Below are positions 1 through 9,585 of a stretch of 64,000 bases of DNA, one piece after another (position 1 is the stretch's first letter; each line of letters opens with the position of its first letter). Both the position numbers and the translations under genes were made by a program. The notes beneath the pieces are model-generated. The model searched no databases and was not told the DNA's origin. It saw only the letters and a program-made list of their open reading frames with translations. Origin of the DNA: Sulfurimonas sp. (GTDB lineage: Bacteria > Campylobacterota > Campylobacteria > Campylobacterales > Sulfurimonadaceae); the NCBI GenBank assembly GCA_028044295.1, contig JAOFSE010000004.1, positions 97,748 to 161,747 on the forward strand, in the 5' to 3' direction.

Positions 1-314
1 AATGCACTTGAATCTTTTTTAAGAGCATTTTGAGACTTTGTAAGGCCTATTAAACTTTTTGTATTGGCCTTATAAATAGTCTCTTTTGATGATAGTTCAC
101 TTTTTAAATTTTCAAGATATTTTTCTTGTTTTAATATCTCTCTTTTTTGTTTTAAAATTGCTTTTGCATTTTGAGCAACTTTTTTATTTATGTTTTTATG
201 AGTTTTATCATACTTATTTATTTTAGAACTAGTACTCTTAATCTTTGTGTCAACACTAGTCGCTGACTCAGCTATTAAAAAAACAAAAGTTAAAAGTGCA
301 AGTAAACGAATCAT
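1..314 (-). CDS. EnvC-like / M23-family murein hydrolase regulator, N-terminal part only
   Basis: The reading frame opens with ATG at 314 and runs off the left edge of the window, so only about 104 residues are visible. They show a signal peptide (MIRLLALLTFVFLIAESA) followed by a lysine-rich, highly helical stretch typical of the coiled coil in EnvC-type proteins. The LytM/M23 peptidase domain expected at the C-terminus would lie outside the window. The start overlaps the ftsX stop by 4 nt (ATGA), which indicates translational coupling. FtsEX uses such a periplasmic coiled-coil partner to activate septal peptidoglycan hydrolysis, and Campylobacter has an M23 peptidase gene in this position. 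The family call rests on context and the coiled coil, because the catalytic domain is not seen. Confidence 0.7.
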   Translation of the reverse strand, partial: MIRLLALLTFVFLIAESATSVDTKIKSTSSKINKYDKTHKNINKKVAQNAKAILKQKREILKQEKYLENLKSELSSKETIYKANTKSLIGLTKSQNALKKDSSA

Positions 315-1135
315 ACCTCTTCTTTATGTCCTAAAACTATTAAAGATGCTAGAACTATTGATATAGCAATAGAAACTCCTAGAAGAACTAAGAAGTCAAA
401 TACAGGGTTAAATATCACGATTTCTATGCCAATGTCTATAAACTGTTGAAGTACCCAAGGAGACGATGCAATGTAAGAAAATGATATAAAAGCAAAAAGA
501 CTAGCCAGTATAGCATCAACAATTGACAGCCTAAAAAGAACTGCTGAACGAAGCCATGTAGCAGCACCGAAAAGCCCCATAATACTCATTCTCTCATTAT
601 GTTTATACTGCCAAATTTTAAGCTCTTTAAAAATCAGTAATATTGTTACTATTAAGACTACGATTGCAAATACAGAAACTACCTTTTTAAAAAGGAGTAA
701 AAGCTTATACGTTGAATCATGATTATGTGAAAAGTCTTCTACCTTAGTTATTGAGGAAGTGTTTAGAAGTGTTTTTCTTAGACTTACAACTTCTTCAGGG
801 CTTGGGTAATAAGCCAAGTGAAGCTTATAAAACTTTGGAAGAGACAGCTTAAGTAGTTCTATATTTTTACTTTTCATATCAGAGTTAAGTCTTCTGATAA
901 CAGCATCAGGTGATAATTCATCCACTTTTTTTATAAGTTTGTTTATATTTAAAAAATTATTCTCTGTTATTCTTGTTTGACTAACTGCAATGACAGAATA
1001 GTTTGTTGATAAATTAACTTTATAGGCATCTATGGATCTCTCTACAATCATAAAAACCTGTATAGAAAAAAGTATACTAAAAAGAGCAACTATAAGTGAT
1101 AAATGATTTCTAATTGACTTCACGGATTCTCCCAT
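311..1135 (-). CDS. ftsX: Cell division protein FtsX
   Basis: This is the permease-like subunit of the FtsEX complex, which spans the inner membrane and transmits ATP hydrolysis by FtsE to a periplasmic hydrolase activator. The protein has an N-terminal membrane segment (about residues 10-35), a periplasmic region of roughly 120 residues, and three C-terminal membrane segments (around 155-175, 205-230 and 245-268), matching the four-segment FtsX topology. The conserved ERMSIMGLFGA stretch before the third segment is typical of FtsX. I take ATG at 1135; an in-frame TTG lies two codons upstream. The gene overlaps the end of ftsE and is coupled to the EnvC-like gene. Confidence 0.9.
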   Translation of the reverse strand: MGESVKSIRNHLSLIVALFSILFSIQVFMIVERSIDAYKVNLSTNYSVIAVSQTRITENNFLNINKLIKKVDELSPDAVIRRLNSDMKSKNIELLKLSLPKFYKLHLAYYPSPEEVVSLRKTLLNTSSITKVEDFSHNHDSTYKLLLLFKKVVSVFAIVVLIVTILLIFKELKIWQYKHNERMSIMGLFGAATWLRSAVLFRLSIVDAILASLFAFISFSYIASSPWVLQQFIDIGIEIVIFNPVFDFLVLLGVSIAISIVLASLIVLGHKEEV

Positions 1136-1781
1136 ACTCAATATGAAGATGTCTATAATCTACATTTAAATTATGCGGTATTGAGTGAGTAACAACTATC
1201 ACAGTAGTATTTAACTGGTCGTTTGCACCTTCAAGTAAATTCCATATAAGGTTTGCAGAATATTCATCAAGATTACCCGTAGGCTCATCTGCTAAAATAA
1301 GTATAGGATTATGAGAAAGGGCTCTAGCCATTGCTACACGTTGCTGTTCACCACCACTAAGCTCTTTTGGATAACGTCCAGCTTGATGATTAAGTTTAAC
1401 ATGTTTTAAAAGCTTATCAACTTGCGCTAAGGCTACATCTTTAACATAACCATTAATTAAAAGAGGAAGCATAATGTTTTTCTCAATACTCCACTCTTTT
1501 ACAAGCTTATAATCTTGAAAAACTATTCCAAGGTGTTTTCTAAGAAAATTTAACTTAGAACGTTTTACATTATTTAGTTCAACCCCACCAACAACAAGAC
1601 TACCCTGCTGTGGTTTTAGTGCACCATATAAAGATTTTAATAGCGTAGACTTACCACTACCACTAGCACCTGTTATAAAAACAAAACTACCGGAGTTTAT
1701 CGAGAGATCAATCTCATTTATAATCGTCTCATCTTTTGAGTAAGACAAAGATAAGTTTTTTGCCATTATGACTTTATCCAT
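1110..1781 (-). CDS. ftsE: Cell division ATP-binding protein FtsE
   Basis: This ABC-type ATPase works with FtsX at the division septum. It shows Walker A (GASGSGKST), the Q-loop region (GIVFQDYKL), the ABC signature (LSGGEQQ) and Walker B with the following D-loop ([13 protein letters not shown]), at about 220 residues as usual for FtsE. I prefer ATG at 1781 because a GAGG Shine-Dalgarno sits 5 nt upstream; the ATG at 1793 has no such site. The chosen start overlaps the trmB stop by 8 nt. The order trmB-ftsE-ftsX-M23 is the one I know from Campylobacter jejuni. Confidence 0.93.
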   Translation of the reverse strand: MDKVIMAKNLSLSYSKDETIINEIDLSINSGSFVFITGASGSGKSTLLKSLYGALKPQQGSLVVGGVELNNVKRSKLNFLRKHLGIVFQDYKLVKEWSIEKNIMLPLLINGYVKDVALAQVDKLLKHVKLNHQAGRYPKELSGGEQQRVAMARALSHNPILILADEPTGNLDEYSANLIWNLLEGANDQLNTTVIVVTHSIPHNLNVDYRHLHIEYGRIREVN

Positions 1782-2946
1782 TAAGTACCTCATCTAAAAA
1801 TTTATGTGCTTTTAAATTACTTTTTGACTTTAGAGGTAACGAAGGAAAGTACTCTGCCTTAGTACCTCTAAGTATTAAGTAAAGATGCTCAGGTCTATCA
1901 AAACTACCCATTGATATACGAACCATAACACCATCATCCATTGTATAAACTCTTTCAAAGTGTATAAATCCACCATCAAACTTATTGGTTTGTTTATGTA
2001 GCTTTTTCAGCTCTTCATTGGAAAGTTTAACATCAGAAAAATTGAAATCACCTTCTAAAGTTAACTCTTCTGATTCTTCTTCATTTATCATAGTAATATC
2101 ATAGATGTTTTTTTCCATCTTTTTCCATCGATCTTCATATTTTGAAGTTATGGCTATATCTTTGTTCTTATTTATATGTAGTGTTGTTTTGTTGAAGTTT
2201 ATAAAAGTCTCATACGAGTATGCATAGTAGTTTTCGCTATCTGTTCTAAGCTCTAGCTGACCACCAACTTTTAAAACTCTGTTTGCTTCTTGAATAAATG
2301 AAGTTGATATCACACGTCTGTGCGGTTTTTTATCCCATGGTACAGGGAAATGGACGTACACCTTACCAACTATATTGGATGGAATAAGTTCCATAAATAA
2401 TCTTGCATCATAATCAAGAACAAGAAGGTTGTCTAATCCTTGAATACTTACTTGCTTTAAAACTTGTTCTATTGAAGGTCTATGAATCTCTATACCTATA
2501 AATAAAATCTCTGGATTGTCTGCAGCTTGATGAAGGAGATGTCTACCAGAGCCAAAACCAACCTCAACTCTAACCTCTTTATCACTAAGAAACCCATTAG
2601 CAAAATACTCAATTTTCTTAAGTGCTGTTATTTCTTCAAGATGTACATTTTTTTCTTGCACGGGAACATTAGAACTTTTTACTTGTAAATCTGCAATCTT
2701 TGCATAAGCAAGTAAAGCTTTATGAACACTATATATAGAAGCTGGACGCGTTAACTTATCTGACTTTAAAAGGCATTTGTTCTCTTCATCTTTTACAAGT
2801 AAAAAGAAATCATCACCTTCAAGAGTTACTGCTATAAGTTTTTCATCTTGTGCATTTGCATTTGTAGACATAAAGTTAAAAGTAACTCCATCCATCTCAG
2901 CAGGTGTTTGTATCTCTTTAAATTCTGTTATATGTAAGTGTGGCAT
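1774..2946 (-). CDS. trmB: tRNA (guanine-N7-)-methyltransferase TrmB, long form
   Basis: It transfers a methyl group from S-adenosylmethionine to N7 of G46 in tRNA. The SAM-binding motif [10 protein letters not shown] (around residue 127) and the family motif [14 protein letters not shown] (around 198) are clear. At 390 residues it is much longer than the approximately 230-residue E. coli enzyme. There are about 120 extra residues before the methyltransferase core and about 110 after it, which I remember as usual for Campylobacterota TrmB. Its ATG shares one base with the stop of the upstream lipoprotein gene (TAATG), so the two are translationally coupled. Confidence 0.9.
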   Translation of the reverse strand: MPHLHITEFKEIQTPAEMDGVTFNFMSTNANAQDEKLIAVTLEGDDFFLLVKDEENKCLLKSDKLTRPASIYSVHKALLAYAKIADLQVKSSNVPVQEKNVHLEEITALKKIEYFANGFLSDKEVRVEVGFGSGRHLLHQAADNPEILFIGIEIHRPSIEQVLKQVSIQGLDNLLVLDYDARLFMELIPSNIVGKVYVHFPVPWDKKPHRRVISTSFIQEANRVLKVGGQLELRTDSENYYAYSYETFINFNKTTLHINKNKDIAITSKYEDRWKKMEKNIYDITMINEEESEELTLEGDFNFSDVKLSNEELKKLHKQTNKFDGGFIHFERVYTMDDGVMVRISMGSFDRPEHLYLILRGTKAEYFPSLPLKSKSNLKAHKFLDEVLNG

Positions 2947-4232
2947 TATTCTATAGGGCTACTTTCTTGTATATTTACAGTTTTATCTGTCTTTATAACA
3001 ACTTCTATACTTGGTTCAGACTTGATACCATGCTCATCAACAGAAAAAACAACATACTTATAAGTGTTCTCAGGAGCTATTTCCGTGTCTACAAAGTCAA
3101 GACCTTTAATACCTTCAAACTCTTCTTCAAGACCTTTAAAAAGGTTTTTTCTATATCTTTTTTGAACAATATAACTAACAGCTCTTTCATCTTCTTTATT
3201 CCAAGATATTTTGATCTCATTTTTAACAAGTTCAGCAGAAACTAGTGATGGTGTTTTAGGCTTTATAAGAGTCATACCCTGAATAGAATACTTATCGTGT
3301 ATACTCTCTAATCCATCTTTATCGACAACACTAACTCTGTAAAAATATTGCTTAGCATCTTCTTCAACTGAGTCAATATAAACATTGTCTTGTTGTTCTG
3401 AGATAACTTTATAACTACCATCTACACTTTCAGCACTATAAACTCTATATGCTAGAAAATCTGTAGAAGCTGTAGCATTCCATCTAACTTCAATCTTTTT
3501 AGGAAGATCAATTGTAGCAGTAATACCATCAACATCAAGAGGAAGAGCTTTGGTTATAACACTTACTTCTTTTGTTGGCTTAGATACTAACTTGTCATAT
3601 GTAGTTGAAAGAATACGGTACATGTAAGTAAATCTATCTTTTAAGTCATCATCAATATACTCTGCACTAAGTCTACCATCAACAGTAGTAACATCTTTCC
3701 ATTTGTCAGACTCTAAAGTTCTTCTTTGAATTATATATCCATTAACCTTCTCATTTGAGTGAGGTCTCCATAAAACTTTTGCTGAACGAGGCATATTTTG
3801 AACAGCATGAATCCATGAAACAGATTCCATTACAGGAAGAGACTCTATAAGTGTTGCCTCACTATTTAAAGATTCAGCTTTATTAGAGTATGTTTTAAAA
3901 TAATAGCTGTACTTACTTCCTGGCTCTATATCAGTATCAAGGTAGTGAGTTGTAAAACGATTATTTACAGTATCATGGTAGTCACTAGTGGTCTCTCCTG
4001 CAACATCAACCTTCGCCTTGTATATGTAAACACCTTTAACTCTTTGATCACTAAATGATTCCCATTCCAAAGCTATTGCATTAACATCAACAATAGTTCC
4101 ATTTTTTGTCAACTTTACTGTAGGCAGTGTCTCATCAATAGCTGCCTCTTTCTTCGGTGTTGGTTTAGGACTACAACCACTAAGAACTAGTAGTGAAGCT
4201 GTTAAGAATATGGCTAGGTTTTGTAACTTCAT
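2946..4232 (-). CDS. Fibronectin type III repeat lipoprotein, FlpA-like
   Basis: The N-terminus is a lipoprotein signal peptide with lipobox LSGC (Cys20). The mature part consists of about four tandem fibronectin type III-like beta-sandwich repeats; the recurring signatures are W..(S/N)..V.GY...R, with YRV/YRI strands at each repeat end. In Campylobacter jejuni the gene between trmB and the pseudouridine synthase encodes FlpA, a surface lipoprotein with fibronectin-binding repeats. The position and architecture match, so this is probably the orthologue. A host-adhesion role is not implied in a likely free-living organism; anchoring or envelope scaffolding is equally possible. A GGAG site lies 8 nt before the ATG. 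The gene overlaps the end of rluD by 53 nt. Confidence 0.82.
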   Translation of the reverse strand: MKLQNLAIFLTASLLVLSGCSPKPTPKKEAAIDETLPTVKLTKNGTIVDVNAIALEWESFSDQRVKGVYIYKAKVDVAGETTSDYHDTVNNRFTTHYLDTDIEPGSKYSYYFKTYSNKAESLNSEATLIESLPVMESVSWIHAVQNMPRSAKVLWRPHSNEKVNGYIIQRRTLESDKWKDVTTVDGRLSAEYIDDDLKDRFTYMYRILSTTYDKLVSKPTKEVSVITKALPLDVDGITATIDLPKKIEVRWNATASTDFLAYRVYSAESVDGSYKVISEQQDNVYIDSVEEDAKQYFYRVSVVDKDGLESIHDKYSIQGMTLIKPKTPSLVSAELVKNEIKISWNKEDERAVSYIVQKRYRKNLFKGLEEEFEGIKGLDFVDTEIAPENTYKYVVFSVDEHGIKSEPSIEVVIKTDKTVNIQESSPIE

Positions 4233-5154
4233 TTATTATCTCCGAATCAAATTTTTCATCTACATAATCTTTCATGTAAGCATCAAAAGGTGCAACAAAT
4301 GAAAGTTTTTCCTTACTCGTTGGATGAATAAAGTATATCATGTACGCATGTAGCAAAATGCGTTCCGATTTCTCTTGTTTTGGGCTTATACCATATATGT
4401 GGTCACCTATAATATGTCTATTATTTGTTTCAAGATGAACACGAATCTGATGTGTTCTACCAGTAAATAGTTTACAAGCTATGAGCTGATTTTTTTCATC
4501 TTTACTTAGAGTAAGGTTTTTAAACATAGTCTTTGCATATTTACCAGCATTATCTTCACATGCCATTTTTAGTCTGTTATGCTTACTTCTTTCTATATGC
4601 TTTTCTATTGTTGTCACATCTTCTTTTAGAGGTGGGTTTACAACTGCTAGATAGTATCTTCCCATACTCTTGTCTTGAAGTTGTTCAGATAAAAATTCAT
4701 GTGCCTCATTGTTTTTAGCGACAATCATGCTACCACTCGTACCTTTGTCAAGTCTGTGAACGATTCCGTGACGTTCTTCACCACTAATAGTTGAGAGTCT
4801 AATACCCTTGTGTTTTAACCAATCAACTAGAGTTGCCTCTTTTACACTTGGTGCTGGATGGACTGTAACTCCACTTGGTTTATTAATTACTAAAACATCA
4901 TCATCTTCATAAAGTACTTCTACATCAAAATCAATATCAAGTGCTGGTTGCTTTTCTACAAATGGAAAATCTACTCTTATTTTTTGATCTACTTTTAGTT
5001 TAACACCTGGACGAGTAACTAACTTGTCTTCTATATATACGCACTCTTTTTTTATAAGCTGTGCTATTTGTGAACGTGTTTGTCCTATTTTAGTTGCTAA
5101 AAATGTATCTAACCGTTCTGCTTTTTCGCAAATATAGTTCTCTGTTTCGCCCAT
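4180..5154 (-). CDS. rluD: 23S rRNA pseudouridine synthase, RluD type
   Basis: The protein has an N-terminal S4 RNA-binding domain (about residues 8-75) followed by the RluA/RluD catalytic domain with the HRLDKGTSG motif that carries the catalytic aspartate (around 138). The C-terminal GRTHQIRVHL signature is also present. RluD makes pseudouridines in helix 69 of 23S rRNA. The S4 domain and 324-residue length favour RluD or RluC over RluA; the exact target base cannot be read from sequence. The gene is divergent from rodA with only about 50 nt between them. Confidence 0.88.
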   Translation of the reverse strand: MGETENYICEKAERLDTFLATKIGQTRSQIAQLIKKECVYIEDKLVTRPGVKLKVDQKIRVDFPFVEKQPALDIDFDVEVLYEDDDVLVINKPSGVTVHPAPSVKEATLVDWLKHKGIRLSTISGEERHGIVHRLDKGTSGSMIVAKNNEAHEFLSEQLQDKSMGRYYLAVVNPPLKEDVTTIEKHIERSKHNRLKMACEDNAGKYAKTMFKNLTLSKDEKNQLIACKLFTGRTHQIRVHLETNNRHIIGDHIYGISPKQEKSERILLHAYMIYFIHPTSKEKLSFVAPFDAYMKDYVDEKFDSEIINEVTKPSHILNSFTTSS

Positions 5155-5171
5155 ATTCTTTACCTTTATGT

Positions 5172-5177
5172 TACAAT
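5172..5177 (+). promoter_or_regulatory. Predicted -10 element of rodA
   Basis: TACAAT lies 26 nt before the TTG codon I take as the rodA start, within the short rluD/rodA divergent gap. Campylobacterota sigma-70 promoters are usually recognised by the -10 box alone. If this box is used, the transcript begins near 5184. The ATG at 5168 would then be outside the mRNA. Confidence 0.4.
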
Positions 5178-5203
5178 TTCATAATTTATTTTGGAGTTAT
5201 GAT

Positions 5204-6316
5204 TTGTGGAGAATTGATAAGCGTATTTTAGCACAATTTGACTTTATTTCTATGTTATTAATTATTCCAATTATTATAACTTCACACTCACTTATAAACG
5301 AAGCTGTTCCAGCTCTTGCTCAAAAGCAAACAGCTTATATTGGAATTGCATTTTTAACTTTTTTTGTAGTGTTTTTACTTCCTATTAGAAGAATGTCTTG
5401 GCTTATACCTCTTATATATTGGTTAAACATAGGTCTTCTCATAGCAGTTGAATTTTTTGGGCACGCAAGACTTGGTGCTCAAAGATGGATTGAACTTCCA
5501 TTTATAAATGCAACCATTCAACCATCAGAATTTGTAAAACCAGCTCTTATACTTATGCTTGCATACCTCATTCATAGAAAACCACCACAGATAAATGGTT
5601 ATAGAATCAAAGACTTTCTATATCTTAGTATTTACATTCTTCTTCCTTTTATACTGATCGCTAAAGAACCAGACTTAGGAACTGCACTAGTTCTTCTCCT
5701 TATAGGCTACGGAATACTCTTTATGGTTGGAGTATACTGGAAAATATGGGCTGTTATTGTAGGTGCTATACTACTCGCGTCACCATTAGTCTATAAGTTT
5801 GCACTGCACGATTACCAAAAGGTGCGTATAAAAGATTTTCTTAGTGAGAAACCATCCTACCATGTTCAACAGTCTATAATTGCTATCGGTTCTGGTGGTA
5901 TGAGCGGCAAGTCAAAAGATGAAGCCACACAGACTCAGATGAAGTTTTTACCTATTGCTACTAGTGACTTTATCTTTGCTTTTTTAGTAGAGAGAAGTGG
6001 TTTTTTAGGAGCATTGGCAATTATACTTGTTTATATAATGCTTATACTTCATCTTTTGAGTCTAAGTATATTTAACAAAGACTACTACATTAAAGTTGTC
6101 ACCGTTGGGATATCCTTTATGATATTCATATATATGGGTGTAAATATTGCCATGACCATAGGTTACGCACCAGTTGTTGGTGTACCTCTACCCATGTTTA
6201 GCTATGGTGGAAGTAGTTTTATAAACTTCATAATACTATTTGCAATTATGCAAAACCTCATAACATTCAGGTATAAAGACATGTACGATGCAAGAGGAAC
6301 GAAAAGCTTTGTATAA
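5204..6316 (+). CDS. rodA: Rod shape-determining protein RodA (SEDS peptidoglycan polymerase)
   Basis: RodA is an integral membrane SEDS glycosyltransferase that polymerises peptidoglycan strands for lateral wall growth with an associated PBP2. The protein has about ten hydrophobic segments and the SEDS signatures KEPDLGTALV and YGGSSFINF near the C-terminus. I place the start at TTG 5204 because GGAG (5193-5196) lies 7 nt upstream and the resulting N-terminus (LWRIDKRILAQFDF) is the typical RodA beginning. An in-frame ATG at 5168 would add 12 residues but has no ribosome site and overlaps the predicted promoter. The 3' end overlaps mutS2 by 29 nt. Confidence 0.92.
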   Translation: MWRIDKRILAQFDFISMLLIIPIIITSHSLINEAVPALAQKQTAYIGIAFLTFFVVFLLPIRRMSWLIPLIYWLNIGLLIAVEFFGHARLGAQRWIELPFINATIQPSEFVKPALILMLAYLIHRKPPQINGYRIKDFLYLSIYILLPFILIAKEPDLGTALVLLLIGYGILFMVGVYWKIWAVIVGAILLASPLVYKFALHDYQKVRIKDFLSEKPSYHVQQSIIAIGSGGMSGKSKDEATQTQMKFLPIATSDFIFAFLVERSGFLGALAIILVYIMLILHLLSLSIFNKDYYIKVVTVGISFMIFIYMGVNIAMTIGYAPVVGVPLPMFSYGGSSFINFIILFAIMQNLITFRYKDMYDARGTKSFV

Positions 6317-8504
6317 ACTGATAAACCAACTCGATTTAAATGAACATATTGATTCATTTAAACAGTTTTTCTCACGAGAAAGTGAACTCTATATCGAGGG
6401 AGACCAAGAACTTCATCATAAATACATTACTGCCCTAGACAAAATAGAGTTTAAAGCACCTCCTAAGGTAACTGACTTTAGTGAGATAAAACTGCACCTG
6501 AAAAAGCATGGTGTTCTAAAGTTTGAGCAAATCTTTGAGATTGTTAAAGTTGTTAGGTACTTTCGTTACTTTAAAAACCGTGAGTTAGATGGAATCATTG
6601 GTGAATGGATGTCTAAGTTCATTATAGAAGAGAAGTTCAACGAAGTAGACAAGTACTTCACTCACGATGGAAAATTTGAAGAGAATTTAGATGAGATGCT
6701 ATTTGGACTAGGAAGTAGAATCAAGGAGCATAAAGCGAACATAAGTAGTTCTATAAAAAGGCTGACTTCAAGCTCGAAACTATCTTCGTATCTTATCGAC
6801 TCACAAGTACATCTACTCAATGATGAGGAATGTCTCTTAGTTAGAGGTGGTTTTAACCATGTTCTAAAGGGTGCCGTTATTGGGAGAAGTACAAGTGGTG
6901 GTTTTTTTGTCGCACCAGACTCCATTTTAAAATCTAAAGAACAGATTCGTTTTATAAACCAAGAGAGAGAAGCTATCTTTTATACATATGCAAAAGAGTT
7001 TTCCTCTAAACTAGCTGAACTACAGCCATTTATAAACTTTATAGACAAGGAATTTACTAAGTTTGACAACTATCAAGCGAGGGTTCTTTTTGCGCGCTCT
7101 TCTAACCTGCAAATCATAAAGTCTAAAAAAGATTCAAAAATAGTTCTTAATAGTTTTATACACCCTGCTCTAACAAATGCTAAACCTATAAATGTAGACT
7201 TCTCTAAAAACATTTTAATGGTAACAGGTGTAAATGCTGGGGGTAAGACTATGCTATTAAAGTCGATTCTCTCTGCATCATTTATGGCTAAATACATCAT
7301 CCCTATGAAGATTAATGATGAAAAGTCACACATAGGTAGTTTTAAAAATATACTTGCTATCATAGATGACCCACAAAATGTTAAAAATGACATATCAACC
7401 TTTGCTGGTCGAATGCAAGAGTTCTCGCATATCTTTAGTTACAAGTCCGCTCTGGTTGGAGTTGATGAGATAGAACTTGGAACTGACTCAGATGAGGCTG
7501 CCGCTCTTTTTAAAGTTATGCTTGATGAGCTTATAAGTAAAGGACAAAAGGTAGTAGTTACTACACACCATAAACGTCTTGCAGCTCTTATGGCGGACCG
7601 TAACGATGTAGAGCTTATGGCTGCAATATACGATGAAGAACACAGACGCCCAACATACGAGTTTATGCAAGGGATTATAGGTAAATCATATGCTTTTGAG
7701 ACAGCAAGTAGATATGGAATCTCAAACAAAATTGTAGACGAGGCAAAAAATGTTTATGGGGACAATAGTGAAAAACTTAGTCTTCTCATAGAACGTGGGT
7801 CTCAACTAGAACGTGAACTAAAACAAAAGCATGCAAAAGTTGATGAAAAACTAGATGAGTTAGCAAAAAAAGAGTTAGATATCAAAGCTGAAAAAGAGAA
7901 GCTTTTACAGGAGATAGAAGAGCAACGATCTGCACTTAAAAACAGTTACGCAGTTGCTATCAACGAAGCAAAATCAGCAGCAAAAGCTGGAGACACAAAA
8001 GCCATTCATCGTGCTATGGATAAAGCAAATAAGAAGTTACCAAAAGAGAAAAAAGAGTTAGAGAACTTACAAGTAGAATTTAAAGTTGGTGACCAGGTCA
8101 AATACCACTCTCAAAAAGGTACTATCGTTCATATGAAGGGTAAAAAAGATGCGACCATAGAAGTTGAAGGAATGAAGGTACATGTAAAGACTAAAAACCT
8201 TCGTCCAACTCAGATAGTGAAACCAAAACCTAAAACAAATGTAAACCTACATGTAGAAAAGAGAAGTGGACTCAAATGTGACCTCCACGGTATGAGAGCA
8301 GATGAAGCAACAGAGACTTTAGACAAGTTCATCTCCGATGCACTTATAAATGGTTGGGATGAAGTTATCATCTATCATGGGATTGGTACTGGTAAACTTT
8401 CATACGCTGTTAAAAACTTTTTAATTGCTCATCCAAGAGTAAAAGGTTTTGATGATGCACCACATCACCTTGGTGGCTTTGGTGCTAAAGTTGTTACACT
8501 TTAA
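6288..8504 (+). CDS. mutS2: Endonuclease MutS2
   Basis: MutS2 proteins combine a MutS-like ATPase with a C-terminal Smr nuclease domain. They lack the mismatch-recognition domain and act on recombination intermediates or collided ribosomes depending on the species. The ATPase Walker A (GVNAGGKTMLL) lies near residue 315 and the Walker B region (LVGVDEIELGTDSDEAAAL) near 390. A charged coiled coil covers about 495-600, and the Smr domain with its LHGM...DALINGWDEVIIYHGIGTG motif covers about 660-738. ATG 6288 overlaps rodA; a TTG at 6309 with AGAGGA 10 nt upstream is an alternative start. In Campylobacterota this is usually the only MutS homologue, with no mutL expected. Confidence 0.92.
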   Translation: MQEERKALYKLINQLDLNEHIDSFKQFFSRESELYIEGDQELHHKYITALDKIEFKAPPKVTDFSEIKLHLKKHGVLKFEQIFEIVKVVRYFRYFKNRELDGIIGEWMSKFIIEEKFNEVDKYFTHDGKFEENLDEMLFGLGSRIKEHKANISSSIKRLTSSSKLSSYLIDSQVHLLNDEECLLVRGGFNHVLKGAVIGRSTSGGFFVAPDSILKSKEQIRFINQEREAIFYTYAKEFSSKLAELQPFINFIDKEFTKFDNYQARVLFARSSNLQIIKSKKDSKIVLNSFIHPALTNAKPINVDFSKNILMVTGVNAGGKTMLLKSILSASFMAKYIIPMKINDEKSHIGSFKNILAIIDDPQNVKNDISTFAGRMQEFSHIFSYKSALVGVDEIELGTDSDEAAALFKVMLDELISKGQKVVVTTHHKRLAALMADRNDVELMAAIYDEEHRRPTYEFMQGIIGKSYAFETASRYGISNKIVDEAKNVYGDNSEKLSLLIERGSQLERELKQKHAKVDEKLDELAKKELDIKAEKEKLLQEIEEQRSALKNSYAVAINEAKSAAKAGDTKAIHRAMDKANKKLPKEKKELENLQVEFKVGDQVKYHSQKGTIVHMKGKKDATIEVEGMKVHVKTKNLRPTQIVKPKPKTNVNLHVEKRSGLKCDLHGMRADEATETLDKFISDALINGWDEVIIYHGIGTGKLSYAVKNFLIAHPRVKGFDDAPHHLGGFGAKVVTL

Positions 8505-9176
8505 ATGAATATAATTTTTGACAACTCAGATTTTGTAATCTTTGATAAACCAGCCCAGATGAACTTTCACTCTGAAGATGGTGAAGCTGGATTTGTAGTT
8601 CAAGCTACAGAGCAGTTAGGTTTAGAGCAACTATATAGTGTTCACCGTCTAGATAAGATGACATCAGGTCTTATAATTCTTGCTAAATCAAGTGAGGTTG
8701 CAAATGAGTTCTCACAAATGTTTGCCTCTAGAGATATAGAGAAGTTTTACTTAGCACTTAGTCTGAGAAAACCAAAGAAAAAACAGGGTTGGATAAAAGC
8801 AGATATGGACTCTGCACGTAGAGGTTCTTACAAGCTTCTTCAAACAAAAAACAATCCTGCCATAACTCAGTTTGTAAGCTCTACATGTAGAGTTGGTGAG
8901 AGAATCTTTCTCATCAAACCTCACACAGGAAAAACTCATCAAATTCGTGTCGCACTTAAGAGCATTGGCTCACCTGTAGCTGGTGATATTCGTTATGCAA
9001 ATGCAGATGAAGCAAAAAAAGAAGATAGAGGTTATTTACATGCTTACGCTCTGAAGTTTTCATTTAAAGATGAAAATTTTATCTTTACATGTAAGCCATC
9101 TTTTGGAGAGAAGTTTTTATCTCAAGAGTTTAAAGAAAAACTAGAAGCATGGTCAAATCCATGGGAATTATTTTAA
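8505..9176 (+). CDS. RluA-family pseudouridine synthase without S4 domain
   Basis: This short (223-residue) pseudouridine synthase contains the catalytic motif HRLDKMTSG (around residue 47) and the C-terminal GKTHQIRV motif. It lacks the N-terminal S4 domain found in the RluD-type enzyme earlier in the window. It therefore resembles RluA- or TruC-like enzymes that modify a 23S rRNA or tRNA uridine; the target cannot be decided. The ATG directly follows the mutS2 stop (TAAATG), so it belongs to the same operon. Two copies of the TACATGTA palindrome lie inside the gene; that starting at 8882 encodes Thr-Cys-Arg. Confidence 0.87.
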   Translation: MNIIFDNSDFVIFDKPAQMNFHSEDGEAGFVVQATEQLGLEQLYSVHRLDKMTSGLIILAKSSEVANEFSQMFASRDIEKFYLALSLRKPKKKQGWIKADMDSARRGSYKLLQTKNNPAITQFVSSTCRVGERIFLIKPHTGKTHQIRVALKSIGSPVAGDIRYANADEAKKEDRGYLHAYALKFSFKDENFIFTCKPSFGEKFLSQEFKEKLEAWSNPWELF

Positions 9177-9185
9177 GGAAATAAA

Positions 9186-9563
9186 TTGTTAGAAAAAGAA
9201 TATACAAAACAAAACTTGAGAAGATTAGTCATACAGTTTTACACAAAAGTTTTAGATGATGAGTTAATATCTCCTGTGTTTATAGGTAAGTTAGGAGCTG
9301 ATTTAGCGGGAGCTACCTGGGGACCTCACTTAGATACTATTACAGAGTTCTGGGCATCATTTACAACTGGAGGTTCTACTTATAATGGAAGTCCATTTGC
9401 TCCTCATACGCAACTAGGAAAACTTTCTCGTGAGATGTTTGAAAGATGGTTAAAACTCTTTCATGAGACGCTCGATGAGACCTATGAACCTCATCTGACT
9501 AAAGTGCTTAAAGATAGAAGTGAGCTAATAGCTGGAAACTTCATGCGTAATCTTCGTCTGTAG
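9186..9563 (+). CDS. Truncated haemoglobin, group III (Ctb-like)
   Basis: This small globin of 125 residues has a 2-over-2 fold. The conserved FWASFTTG stretch is followed by the proximal-histidine segment PFAPHTQL around residue 75, which resembles the Campylobacter Ctb protein. Group III truncated haemoglobins bind oxygen and nitric oxide; a role in oxygen handling or nitrosative stress is inferred. The start is TTG at 9186 with AAGGA about 6 nt upstream, which overlaps the stop of the preceding pseudouridine synthase gene. The downstream gene encodes a flavoprotein, but no functional link is shown by sequence. Confidence 0.87.
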   Translation: MLEKEYTKQNLRRLVIQFYTKVLDDELISPVFIGKLGADLAGATWGPHLDTITEFWASFTTGGSTYNGSPFAPHTQLGKLSREMFERWLKLFHETLDETYEPHLTKVLKDRSELIAGNFMRNLRL

Positions 9564-9585
9564 TATTTTAGGATAGAATTTACGA

